From positions 7,765,701 to 7,829,700 of the forward strand of contig OX345638.1 of NCBI GenBank assembly GCA_947044365.1: 64,000 nt of DNA, in the 5' to 3' direction. The DNA comes from Petrosia ficiformis (taxonomy: Eukaryota > Porifera > Demospongiae > Haplosclerida > Petrosiidae). Positions 22,641-35,320 of the stretch are shown piece after piece (position 1 is the first letter of the stretch; the number at the start of each line of letters is the position of its first letter). The notes beneath the pieces are model-generated. The model was not told the origin of the DNA. It did no database searches and was given only the letters and a program-made list of their open reading frames with translations. Both the position numbers and the translations under genes were made by a program.

Positions 22641-22890
22641 TTTTTTTTTCTACAAGTGTTTTTACCGAATGTGACTAACAAGGAAGCTGGAATAGAACAT
22701 GTTGCTAATAATTACTAACTCCTAGGGACTGACGGCTTTACATCTCCTCTGAAGGATTTGGTGACGAACAACTTTTCAATTTCAGAGCAGAGCTGAGTAT
22801 ACCAATGAACGAAAAAAGCTTGCACATAGTGGGGCTCGAACATGCAACCTTTTGATTGTGGCCAGCACTTCAACCAATAGGCCACTAGTA
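22640..22890 (-). mobile_element. tRNA-derived SINE family 2, copy 2
   Basis: Minus strand: 'actagtggcctattggttga' (A-box like), then 'ggttgcatgttcgagcccca' (B-box like), then a body shared with 19385-19620 ('gagctgagta', 'ctacaagtgttttaccaaat' on the + strand), and an A tail. Promoter boxes are better preserved in this copy. Confidence 0.65.
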
Positions 22891-24045
22891 CACCCCATTT
22901 GAAGACAAGATAATAATTAATTTTGATTATCTTCACTGATAAGTTATTTCAGTTAGTTGCATGTCAGTTTAATATACTATACATAGTATAACAATCATGT
23001 ACCATTACTGCTTAGCTTAGGTGTTGAAGAGTATATGTATTAACATTTGTTGTTGGAATGTAGTTATTCACAATGACTATGTAAATATATTACAGTAGGG
23101 GATAACTGATATGATGTCTGACAGCTTTGAAAAGAGGATTCCAATGTAATCACAGTTTACATGTCAGTACTTCTCCCACTGTACATTTACAAAAGATAAC
23201 AGCTATACAATATGTGTATAGCACTTCTCATCAGCAGATGTGATCTATTATATAATTAACATGGAATTCAATTGCTTTTAGTAAATGAATCAATCTATTT
23301 CACATAGTACCAATAGGAGTGTTGCACTTGGTTATGAATTCACAAAGATTTGTAATTTACAAACATAATTATAATTAAGAGCAATAGTTTATGAATATAA
23401 TGAGAGTTGTTACTTCATATAAGGAGTCATGAAATAATGTTATATTTATAGTTATAGTCTCATATCATATAAGAAGTATGTTAAATGATCAAGAGTAGGT
23501 TACGACAACTTAATTGTATTATCTCACTTTTTAAAGGAAATACTATAAATCATTATTAATCATTATTTGGTTGTCTACAATATTCATAAGTTGGAACAAA
23601 ATTTGAGAAGACGGACAATATGATTACAGTATATAATCCTATACTCTGCCTGATATGTGAGCAAGTATTAATCATATAAATCACATTCTAATCATCAATA
23701 TATTAGCTACATACATAGTTATTTTCCCAATAGTTCAATAACATGAATCACAACGTGAAATTAATAAAACATACAACATTTGTAAGGAGTTGCTCACCAT
23801 ATATAAAACAGTGTTATAATGATGTATGTTTTGTAATATATAATAATCAATTATATGTATAGTATAGTAATAGATCAGTCAATTGAATAATAATTAAGCA
23901 TTGCAGACAGATCTATGTATATCTGTATATTTTATATTTATATAATTATGTAAAACAGTATTATATGTATATAAAAATTATGTCTTTTAATTCTACTATA
24001 ATTATGTAGATACTCAGTAGAGTATAAATATTTCACTGTTCATAA
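22891..24045. other. Intergenic DNA, copy of the gene A 5' flank
   Basis: No gene. 23690-23980 repeats 3600-3830 and leads into an orphan copy of the family promoter. Confidence 0.4.
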
Positions 24046-24150
24046 CATGATCACATGACGTCATGTGATATCTTTAATAATAGCAACCAGTGTTGAATCT
24101 GCTCATTAGTTTTTCTCTTTAATCCTTTTTCTATTTGATAATGGCAACTG
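24046..24150 (+). promoter_or_regulatory. Orphan family promoter plus first coding exon
   Basis: This copy carries the clearest form of the palindrome, TCACATGACGTCATGTGA, followed by 'tagcaaccagtgttgaatct', a pyrimidine stretch, and ATGGCAACTG|GTGAGTG at 24141-24150, exactly like the first exon of genes A-C. The kelch exons do not follow; the next ones are those of gene B at 26503. It may be a relic, or an alternative first exon of gene B, because the splice phase fits. Confidence 0.55.
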
Positions 24151-26215
24151 GTGAGTGAATTATTATAATATATATCTTTATATTTCTTTATATTTCTTGT
24201 TACATAAAAACATCGATTACCTAGGCTTTGGAACTCTTTTCCCTCAATTAACCCTGATTTTCCTACTTTGTCAATTAAATCCTCCATATTTCCCATTTGT
24301 TTAATCATTTCTCTTCTTTCTTTAATCCCGATAGCTCTTGTACTTACCAATTCCTGTGTCCATGTAACTCTTGTTCTATGTTACCTGTTCAGATTCTCCA
24401 TTATCAAATCACTTAATCACTTTCTGTTTTATTTCATGCTTTTGGGTGTCTGTACATGTTATTCTCACCCTTCAGGACAGCAATTTTGTATCATCCCATC
24501 ATTCATATCATAACTATTTATATTATCCTTCATTGCAAATTCATGTACATATTTATATTAATTAATTACTCTGAAATGAGCAAATATTATCTGTTGTTTT
24601 CACAGATGTTAGAATTGGAATTCTAATAATACACCACAGGTTGTACATATGACACTATACTATGTATATAGCTACATTGTATTAATATGTTTGTTACCAT
24701 ATGCCAATTATGACATGTACTTTATACTAGTCAATATAGATCAAGATCAAATGAACTGTGACTTGTAAATATTACCTAGCTGGACAATAAAAATCAACAT
24801 AGACGAAAATATAATTGCATTGAAACTCCTGTAATGAATGCAACTGAAGTGTACTCCTCTAAATAAACTGGAGACCAGAGAAATTTCATGCATATCAGTG
24901 ATTGTACTATGAATAGACTAAGTAGATTATAGGGTTTATATTGCTTTGCACCCCTCTTAATAGATGTATAAACTATTCAGTGTTAATAGTTATAGAATAT
25001 AATTCACTACATACAACTAAATAAAAACATAATGTCTAGAGTATATATTCTATACAGCTACTGTTAAGGGAGAGTGTGTAGTTATGTACTTATAATACAC
25101 ATGTAATTATATTTGTTAATCATCATCATGTATGTAGTCAAGTAACTGTATATATCTGATCAAATATACAACTGGTTAACCACATAATTCATAGTCATCA
25201 TATAATTATCAGTAGCCGGTGTTATTTATATCAAACACTGTGATATGTAAATTGAATTACATGTATATATAATATAGTACATATTTGTTATTATAAGTAC
25301 AAATTCATGGACATACTAATTACTCACTAGTAACATCTGTTGTATCCACAGATATACGGGCTGTTTCTCCATATAAGGATATAGTATTGTAGCTATATTA
25401 CACAGTACATTATATCTCCATACACCACACAATTACATTTTACATAAAATAGTTACTTATACCAGTTCATGATGGTAAATCAGATATCTCTCAGCTACCG
25501 GTAGACTTATAGACTTCTACTACTCTTGGGAAATTGGTCTCGGGTTATGCCTCTGTCCAAATTTCCCACTGGCAGTATAAGCCCATATAACCTACCTCTA
25601 ACAGTGAGATATCATAACACTATTACCATGCTGTAATACTTAATAATTATTCTAGTCAATATAGATCAATTACAAGATCATAAGATACTGGTTCTTGTCA
25701 GGTTTGAAAACCAATCTACATTGATTTAAGATATTACCTCTCCAATAAATTAGTTGACTTCTGTTTATTTATATTAACTGATTGTAATAAGTTTTATTTT
25801 CTGTCAATCTTTGCACAATTTGAATTCTGCTTGTAGTCCACTTGAAGTTCGTGTACAGACAATACGATAACAATAACTCTGTGCTCTGCCTTCTATGTCC
25901 TCAAGTAATGATCATAATATAAATCACATGTTAATCATCACTATATTAGCTACATACATACTCATTTTCCCAATAGTTCAATAATACGAGTCATAATGTG
26001 AAATTAATGATAGCTAGTAAGCAAAGGGCATCAAAATTTTGTTTCACACAGCAATTAGTGTAACATACAACATTTCTAAAATATTGAAGGTAGATTTATC
26101 TATATCTGTATAATTTTTAAATTTATTTTTAAATATATTTATATAATTATTTAAAACAGTATTTTATGTATATAAATTATGTGGATACTCAATACAGTAC
26201 AAATATTTAATTGTA
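24151..26215. other. Intergenic or long 5' intron DNA before gene B
   Basis: 24210-24560 is unique DNA with open frames on both strands but no family motif. 25003-25400 and 25900-26170 repeat the gene A 5' flank. A (TA)-rich stretch runs at 26100-26160. Confidence 0.4.
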
Positions 26216-26312
26216 TATACCATGATCACATGACATCATGTGATATCTAGTAGCAACCAGTGTTTAATTTGCTAATAAGGTTTTCATTTTTTCCTCTCAC
26301 TTCTTGTATAGA
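26216..26312 (+). promoter_or_regulatory. Gene B promoter region
   Basis: Contains 'gatcacatgacatcatgtga' (26223), a one-base variant of the orphan palindrome, then 'agcaaccagtgttta' and 'ttcctctcacttcttgtata' before the ATG at 26313. Confidence 0.5.
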
Positions 26313-29300
26313 ATGGCTACTGGTGAGTGAATTATCATAATATATATCTTTACATAAGTTACTTAAACTTGAAATACATACAATTACAAGTACTGGTTTG
26401 TTTACAGATAATCACTACAATTATCTAAATTATATAAATATAATAATTATTATGTGTTACTTGTCATGTGATTATAATCATGTATTGATTGTTTATTATC
26501 AGGTCAACATATAAAATGGAGAGCTCGTTACTCCACTGTAGTCAATAGTGACGGATTATATTGCTGGGGAGGAGATCAGGAGAACTTACCTATGGTACAT
26601 TATAATGGTGAAAAGAGAAAGTTTACATCCTCTGTTGATATATTTCATTTTCCTACATTGAAGTGGGAGAGGAGATATACTACAGCTACTCCACCTGCAG
26701 GAGTGATGGGCTATGCTTCTGCTAACATAAGAAACTCTATATTGTATTTTGGTGGAAGCTGCAAGCCTAGTGACTGTTTTCATAATGATTTATTTGAACT
26801 CAACACTCTTACTAATGAATGGAGAGAAATTATTAACATTTCTCCTGATAATGGACCAATGAGAAAACGTGGATGTGGAATGATATCTTTTAACATCAAA
26901 GGAGAAGATAATTTGCTAGTTATCGGAGGGTTTGGACATAGACCAATCAATACTCACACTAGTCCCAAGTATATTCCACATCCTAACAACCCAAACCATT
27001 GCTTCACAGATGAAATACACACAATGTGTGTGAATTCATCACCAGGTATTACATGACTCATATTATATAATACTTCATAATGATATCATGTATTTTCTTC
27101 AGGTCAATGGAAAGTACCTATTATAACAGGCAATCGTCCACCGCCATGTGCTGATTTCAGTATTCACACACTTACTGGTAATAGAGGTGTAATGTTTGGT
27201 GGCTTTACTAATGATGAGACTGGATTACATCGAGTTAATGACTTATTTCTGTTATCATTCTCTCAGAATACAATAGTGAGTTGTTGAGTGTTTATTAAAC
27301 AGATTCCACATTTCTACATAGGTGTATTTGTTAACTTTTCTTGTCTAGTCTATTATTTTCATCACTCTTGATCTCTTGTATTATTTTCAGTTGTATTCTC
27401 TACAGTTCTAATCCTCTGGTTTCATTTTATTATCATAATAAGACACCTAACATGTACTTTTGAATCTTCGTTCATTACAATGAACACACTATCATTAATT
27501 TTATATACCTGTAGTTACATATTCCTAAGTTGTAATTATTATCATGTCTGAACATAACCCATGTACAATGTATATCATATATAATCATACATTTCTTCAA
27601 TGTTTGATAATATTTGTGATTTGATAAACAACCACAAATATTTTAATTGTGTGATGTAATCACATGATTGTTAATCATGTTACTACACTAAAGAGTACAT
27701 GTTCTGTTTGTTATAATATTCCACTTGTAAACCACACCCCTTATTAATGATGCATTAATTAGTGACTGTTTTATTCTCATCTTTATAAAATTATATTGAT
27801 ATTAATAATAAACCCATGTTGTATTACATACCATAAATCAGGAATATTTCGTCTCTAAAATATTTTGAATTTTTATCTTCTGTATGTATAAATTTTCATA
27901 CGTCGTACGTTATTATTTACGAATACCGTTTATTTCCTAATACCCGTTTATTTTCGAATTTTTAAATTTCGTACGCATACTGTAATACGAAAATTTTTAT
28001 GGCACGAAATTTTCCTGAATTATGGTATAATCATATATTTCTTCAGTGTTTACTAATATTTGTGACTTTATAAACAACCGCAAATATTTTAATTGTGTGA
28101 TGTAATCACATGATTGTTAATCATGTTATTACACTAAAGAGTACATGTTCTGTTCGGAAAATATATAGTAAATGATAATCACTCAGAATAATAATCCACT
28201 TTTAAACCACACCCCTTATTAATGTTACATGATTATATAATTAGTGATATTGATTAATAAACCCATGTTGTATTACTAATACTATAGGATTTTAAGAAAG
28301 CATCCATTACTACATTGAAAAAGCCAAAAGCAAGGTATACTCATGCCAGTACTATCATCAATATTACATCATCAAATCAACAAATGATATCTCATTTGAT
28401 GATATTGGGAGGATTGGATAGTGGTCTTCAAACACTAAATGATTGCTGGATAATGAATCTCTCCAGTTTTATCTGGTATCAGGTAGTGTACATCACATGA
28501 CACATGTAATACATTGTTGTCTGTATATTAATTTATATTGGTATCTGTTTTGTTATCAAATACTGGTATATCATAAATATGAGTTAAAAGTGTTATCATT
28601 GCATTTCTAATAACTATATATTATTAACTGAAACATACTCTTTCTTGTACTAATAATATTATAATGATGTGTTCCTCATTTATAACATATAGTTTATATA
28701 TTAATTTATTCATCTCTTCAGATAATTCTACCTGATTCAGTCACTAAAAGATTTGCCCACTCCATGTCAACATATTGTACATCAAAAAAAAGATTTTGGA
28801 TTGTAGTGAATGGAGGCTGCAGTGAATATAATCAATCTACTAATATAGCTCTACCAATCACTGGATCTAATATCACAGTGATCATTGAATTAGGTATAAT
28901 AATTACTATACATATCATGTGATATATTATTATTAGTGATCATTATCATGTTCACCGGAATGTGTACAGTCTATGACATACAAGATTATTAAAGCTATAT
29001 GAAAATCTAGCTTCATGTATACAAGATAATAATCCAATAGTTGTAGATTCACTGATACATTTGTAGTTACCTATTCTGAGATATTCAAGAATCCTATGAT
29101 TCATAAATAAAGAGAAAGTGTCAGTCCATTTTCTGTTTTCCTGTTTCTGAAACGCACTGACACCAGTTAGTTACATTTCTTAGTCTTATCTGTTATTATA
29201 AGAATGTTTTCTTATAAACAGCATAACAACCGATAACTACATGAATTTTAGAAATGCAGTGTGTATTGTATTGAAGCCTAATACGTCTTATACAATTTAA

Positions 29301-32300
29301 CATACATGTACTTGTGAGGACAAACTTTCATTATTATGTAATTGATATGACGACTCAACAAACATTCATGTATCTCTTTATTTATCTATGTATCTATCTT
29401 TATTTGCATGTTTCACTTATATGTATGTATACCATTACCATATAATAATATATTACACATTACAGTTGTCATTTATATACATGTAGTGTATAGTGATGAT
29501 GTGTTGATACTGAAACGTATTTGGGATAGTAAACAAAACTGGTATAAAACACAGGAGGTGATAATACGTGAGAAAGAGGAAGAAAAATGGAGTGTTGATA
29601 TGAGAGAGAAAGATATGAAACTTACTTTACTACAATCAAGTGAATCATCACTAAAATACACAATAGACATGTTAAACAAACGTGAGAAAATAATATCAAT
29701 TAATTGTTAACACTGAGTCATAGTGAAACTCTTTTCCTTCAGAACTGGAGATTGAAAAGAAAGTATCATTAATGAAATCACAAGAACTGGACTATTACAG
29801 AAAACAAATCACAGATTTGAAAGGGAAACTTAAACTCACATCTACCCTTTCATCAGGTCTATATTAATACATATATCATATCTATTGAATGTGTATTGAG
29901 TATTATGTGTTTTCATTAGATGAGGAGAAAATGGAAGTATATAATGAGAAGACTCTGGAAAGAGAACCATTAGAAGAGAAGAAATCAAAACCTGTAGATG
30001 AGGATAAACCTAAATCAGATATTAGTGATAAGATGTTAATATTGGAGGAAGGTTAGATGAGTATTACTAGTACCCTATAGCGGTAAATATGTATGGATGC
30101 AAATGTTTGTGTTTTTCGCAACTGAGGGTGCCTCAATGTACCACTAAATTGAATTCAAAAAGGGTGTGCTTGTTATTAATGAATTGATCGCATATAAACA
30201 CAATGTGAAGAATGGAGCTATATTATAAATCAACAAAGGTGTGCCGGACAACTCTTTCTCTAGAAATGGGGTCCAAATTCTCTTATATATGTGATGACCT
30301 TACACAACTACTAAAATTCATTGTAGCCATTTTGCTGTTGACTAGTGGGTGTAGCCATGTCTATATGCAAGTGCACGAAAACTAAATTTGTCGAAAAGCT
30401 TGATTTATCATTATTATTATATGATCACTGATTATTCATTACATCAGAGACATCAGAGGTAGAGTTAGTAGAACTAGAGTCAATACAAGAACGTAAGTCA
30501 TATGTTACTTTACAGTTGAATTAATTTCAAATATCTTTTCACATAATTATAGAAGTCAAGCCACTACAGACAGAAGTGTTTAACAAAACTTCTCAAGTAA
30601 AGGAACGACAGACTTTCTTGAAAATGGAAACAAAAGAGCTAGAATCACTACAAAGACGTAAGTCGTTCTGCTTGAAATTAACAGAGCTCCAAAACTTATT
30701 CTGTCATTATAGAAGTGAAGTCACTACAAACAACAGTGGTACATTTGAAGGAATTACAAATGCAGAGAGAGAGAATAAGGGAACCTGAAGTTACTATACA
30801 AGAAATGAAACAGTTAGAGGAAACTAGAAAGACATCATCACTTGTACCACAAAACTCCAGTGACATCATTTCTATACCAGGTTAGAAATCATGTTATATA
30901 ATTAATATACTAATCTCTGTTGTTATCATAATCTCATATTGTTACACAGATGATCCTGATCTTCATATAGCCAAACAGAAGGTGTTTCATATTAAAGGGA
31001 ACACTCTGGATTGGGGAGATTATGGGTTTAAGATGTATTTCCCAGAAGATACCATCCCACCATCACAAGTGCTTATCAAAGCTCTTGTGGGTGGTAAATT
31101 CCAGTTTCCTGAAGGAATGGAGCTTGTCAGTGCTTTATATGTCATCTCATTCCCTGAAGAGTACCTCCAGCCTGTGGAATTACAAATACAACATTGTGTC
31201 TATCTGAAGAGTTCACGACAGTTTAAATATCTCAGTTTCATAACAGCACCTATAGATGAGTCAGTACCACCATACAAGTTCCAGTTCATAGAGGGTGGTA
31301 AATTCTATACTGATAGTCCGTATGGAATGATAGTTTGTTCCAAGTTTTGTATAATGGGTATTGGTAAGAAGACTAATGGTCGTGATCCACACATCTTATC
31401 TGATGTAGAGGATACTAGTGATACTGATAGTGAAACACAATCCACATCTGCACATGGTTAGGATATTAATTAGTATTTAAATATTTATTATAATTATTTA
31501 TTAGCTGATGTTCAATCAACTGATAATGATGTGTCTCATATTGACTCTTCAGAAGACCAAGATCCACCTAGTAGTGATACTGATAATGAAATACAATCCA
31601 CATCTGAACATGGTTAGGATATTATAATATTAATTAATAACAGTATTTAAATTTTAATTACAATTATAGGTGATGTTCAGAATGATGTGTCTAATACTGA
31701 CTCTTCTTCAGAAGATAAGGATACTAGTAATGATACTGATAGTAAAGCATCACCCTCATCTGGACATGGTTAGGATATTAATAGTATATTATCAATACTT
31801 TACTATTATTATTATTAGTCGATGTTCCGTCAACTGACAGCAATACTGAAAAGCATCCTAGTAGTGATATGGATAGTAAAACACCACCCTCATCTGGACA
31901 TGGTTAGGATATTATTAGTATATTATATTTCACTATTAATTTTGTTATTATTATTATTAGTTGGTGTTCAATCAACTGAGAATATGGAAACTAACAAGAA
32001 TCCTAGTAACTATGGTGATAGTGAAACTCCCACCACTGTACATGTACATTCTGTCTCAATAGGAGGTACTGTTACAAATATAATGAAGTATTATTTATAT
32101 CTAATTATATTCTATAGTCCAAGTTCCTAATGACTATGGTATACCTGATAATATATACACTGGTGAAGTATACTATGAGAGAACATCAAGTAACAAATGG
32201 TTGATGAGGTTTATGACAGTTCAGAACATTAAAGTATTCCAACAAGTAATTTAACACTACTAACAAGAGAACTCACTTTATAATATATTTCTTGTAGTAT

Positions 32301-34055
32301 ATTAAAGAATATCATTCTAATGCTGTTCAAGACGAGATGATTAGGTTTTCATTCCTGGATCCTGTGAATGGATACATTGAATTGATACCTGATAAACAAC
32401 AGGATCTTCCTCATACTGGATGGAAGATCATGCCACACAAGAAACCTCTTGTGGTAAGATCTACTACTCCATTAGTTCATTAAATGATAGTTTTACTATT
32501 GATATAGCTGACAAAAAGAGATGCTGACCTGTTTGGGTCCCAACATATTCCATTTCCTCCATCTTGTTTAATGACTATTCGTGTGAAAGTAGCACAAGAC
32601 ACTGAAGAAGATTTGAGTTATGCCGTCCCTCTGAAAGGAATTGAATCTGATCTTGAAATCTATATTAATCGCTCTCTAGAAACAATGGAAAGTAGTAGTA
32701 CAACAGGTTTGTGTTGTTATGTATACACTCACATATTACACATTTTAATTCATTTAGGAACTATAACTAATCCAGCACAACAACCTCATGATGGAGATAC
32801 ATTACATCCTACTGGTGGTGTTATAACATATCAAGGTCAGGGTAACAGAAGGTGTCTGATAATCTGTTAATATAAACATCACATCTTTGTAACCTGCTCC
32901 AATAATGCTTCATACAATTATATAAATTTTGACCATGAATAACTCTTATTCACTAATCAATATTTGGTAATTAGATTTTAGATATTTAGTGTATTATAGT
33001 AAAGATCACTACTTGGTCTTCCATGTATAAATAATTTCAGCTCCCTGTGTAAAATGGCTGCAAAACAAACATTTAAAACTAAGCATTTCTTGAATATTAC
33101 CACAATCTATTTTCTGAGTCATTCACATTGGCTTGTATCATATCAGAGGTGGAATGGATGTCCAATTATAAAGTTATTTCGATTTTAAATTTGACTTGTT
33201 CAATTTCTGCACATGTTCAAAAGTTAAACCAGTATCCAGAAACAAAGTCACAGATCCGGATGTTCAGTTGAACATCATAATTGGATAGCTATCTGCTTAA
33301 TTATAAATTATTATAATCATCATCTATCCAGCTTCTATTTTAAGATGGCAATTATAAAGTTTAGCTATAATTAAATTCAAAGTGATAACATGCTATAGAA
33401 TGCTTTGAAGTGTATAGTTCAGTGTCGGTTTTTTGTTCACATAATACAGTATGTTACCATCGCTATACTATGAAACTCTTCTCACTTTTTACAATTGTAA
33501 AACTAGTTGTTTTAAGCCACATTCAATCATTGAGTTATGAAGTAACATACTTCATATTTGTTAGAGTACAGCGAACTCTGTGCTCTAACTGGCTTTAGAT
33601 TCTCCTCAGCTCAGTTACAGTACAGTTGTCTGTACCTTATAACATATAACTATAATCATATACATTTTATATATTAATATCTTTACACAGGTAGTCATAG
33701 ATCTCGTGTTGATACTAGTCAAGTTATAAGATGTATTGAACTAGTAATGGAGAAGAATCATGCTAATCTTTGTCGGTTATTTAGGAGCTCATTAAAAACC
33801 TTTGCTGAAGAACTACTACAAGCTGGTATAATAACACGTGATATTGAGACAGACCCTACCAGTGACACTATTATTAACTGTTTCTTATCTGGTTTCGCTT
33901 TCAAAAATGAACTAGAAGAGATTGAGGAGTATTGTGTGAGATTCTTCAATGCTTTTTATGAAACACGTGGTCCATATGTTGATGCAGCTAACAAGATCAA
34001 GAAATCCATACAAGAGTCAGTCAGAGATGAAGTGGGAATTCAGTTAAATATGTAG
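26313..34055 (+). CDS. Gene B: kelch - coiled coil - ZU5 - UPA-like - CARD-like protein, intact model
   Basis: Twenty-one exons join in frame without a stop: 26313-26322, 26503-27045, 27103-27275, 28288-28482, 28722-28893 (kelch); 29487-29681, 29743-29856, 29920-30051, 30448-30492, 30553-30657, 30713-30880 (coiled coil); 30950-31456 (ZU5); 31505-31612, 31670-31768, 31819-31902, 31961-32065 (linker); 32118-32245, 32298-32453, 32508-32706 (UPA-like); 32758-32841; 33691-34055 (CARD-like). The product is about 1,228 residues. Exon 6 ('LKRIWDSKQNWYKTQE') is unlike the equivalent exon in A, C and D. Exon 11 lacks 54 nt (18 codons, in frame) present in A and D. This is the best-preserved complete member. 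Role by analogy with ZU5-UPA-death proteins: scaffold that recruits a CARD partner; inference only. Confidence 0.75.
27829..28027. mobile_element. MITE with TA target duplication in gene B intron 3
   Basis: Inverted ends 'taccataaatcaggaatatt' (27829) and 'attttcctgaattatggta' (28009-28027), about 24 nt each, with TA at both borders as in Tc1/mariner-type elements. Intron sequence on the right of the insertion (28028-28150) repeats that on the left (27590-27720), so the insertion is linked to a local duplication. Confidence 0.75.
30950..31456 (+). other. Gene B ZU5 domain exon
   Basis: 507 nt in frame. The motif chain 'NTLDWGDYGFKMYFPE', 'TIPPSQVLIKALVGGKF', 'LVSALYVISFPEE', 'FKYLSFITAPIDES', 'KFQFIEGGKFYTDS' matches ZU5: a beta-sandwich opening with G-x-x-L-x-x-x-x-x-G-(V/F), then P-x-G/D-(T/S)-(I/L)-P. 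The tail 'DVEDTSDTDSETQS' starts the acidic linker. Confidence 0.75.
32842..33690. other. Gene B last intron
   Basis: About 850 bp separate the linker exon from the CARD-like exon. No exon or repeat family is recognised in it. The open frame at 33410-33598 has no motif. Confidence 0.4.
33691..34055 (+). other. Gene B CARD-like exon
   Basis: One exon encodes about 121 residues of predicted all-helical sequence: 'QVIRCIELVMEKNHANLCRL', 'FAEELLQAGIITRDIE', 'DTIINCFLSGFAF', 'EYCVRFFNAFYETRGPYVDA'. The order (short helix, L-x-x-x-L, LL-x-x-G-(I/L)-I-T, a final amphipathic helix) is CARD-like. A decayed homologue is at 1333-1681. Domain class is a moderate-confidence call. Confidence 0.55.
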
Positions 34056-35320
34056 TATATATACCTTTAAGTATTACTCTACACTGATTATACACACAAA
34101 ATAACTTGTTATTATTCCTCCTTTTTTAGATTTTAATTTTGTTATTAAATAATATAAATCTAGTTAGTAAAAACTTTCCACAAATATAATAATTATCTTA
34201 ATTGCTGAGCATTTTAGCACGAGCCATATAGTCGTGCAGTGCAGAGGTTGAATCTCAGCTAGCGTATATGTATATATATTCTGTCTGCATTCAGGAATTT
34301 AATCAACACAACATTAATTACCTGTGGGCGTAATGAAACATGGAGTCATGATAACAAGACTTGTACTACTCTGCAGCTAACGAAGCATGATTCTGGTATG
34401 TGTGACTTTCTGTCTAACACAAGTGACTATTGGAGTAAGAAGGATTGTCACCTTGCTTCGCAGACCTTCCAACTGCAAATGAGGGGAGGGTCTGGTTAGC
34501 ATAGGTGGATCAGCCACCTGCATGTATATATAACTGTAGCATGGAATCACCAAGAGAAAGGAGAAGGCCAGATAGGGAAAGGAGACATTCTCATCATGAA
34601 AATGTGGATTTAAGGTGCTCCTGAGCACTAGGCTGTGTCTTGGAGTCTTTATGAAGAGAGTTCTGATGTTAATACAACAATTAATCCCCTTTGTTTGTTG
34701 TATTTCATGTATTTTACAAATTATCAATGCAAGTAAGCTTAATATGTTCACTTTTAAGCTAATTATACAAACTTTATGTGCGCGAGGCTGACCTGCATAT
34801 ATATGTATGCCTAGTAATAATTATGTGAAATAACGTGCACGCATACGTATGGGTATGAGTCTGAGCAAGTGATTTGAAATAGCTCTACCATTCTTCAAAC
34901 CATGAATAAAAGAATCCATACCCTTCCACCAACGCATCGCGGCATGGGTAATAATCACTGCATATATTATACTGAAACACATAAAAGACTGACCTCTGTC
35001 CAGACATTGGACTGTATCCAAACTCAAAATAAAACACTTGAATAATTTATAAATAAACTATTATAATCATTATAAAAAAAGGAGTTGATACAAAAATAAC
35101 AAACAAATCATTTTACAAAATGAAAGAGGATGTAGGGATATCAAAACCAAAAAAAGCACTATTACAAGATTAGGATAGTACCTTATCAACAATATTAAAA
35201 CACCACTTCCACATAACAACATAATTTTGTTGCTTAATTACTATCCTAATCTTGTTCCAGTGCTTTTTCGGTTTTTATATTCCTATATTCCCTTTCATTT
35301 TTAAAAATGTTTTTTCATCA
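34056..35320. other. Intergenic DNA between gene B and MCM7 copy 1
   Basis: No gene is supported; minus-strand frames at 34377-34751 and 34821-35027 show no motif. A diverged member of the foldback family lies at about 35100-35310: 'gatgtagggatatcaaaacc' and its inverse around a short centre. Confidence 0.45.

Noticed and set aside
24051..24565. Open frames on both strands downstream of the orphan first exon
   Set aside because: No family motif, no paralogous counterpart in A, C or D introns, and no convincing splice pair; the minus-strand frame 'IGIKERREMIKQMG' is only a curiosity.
34377..35027. Minus-strand frames between gene B and MCM7 copy 1
   Set aside because: No recognisable motif, irregular codon content, and no repeat in the duplicate interval at 51.7-52.2 kb.
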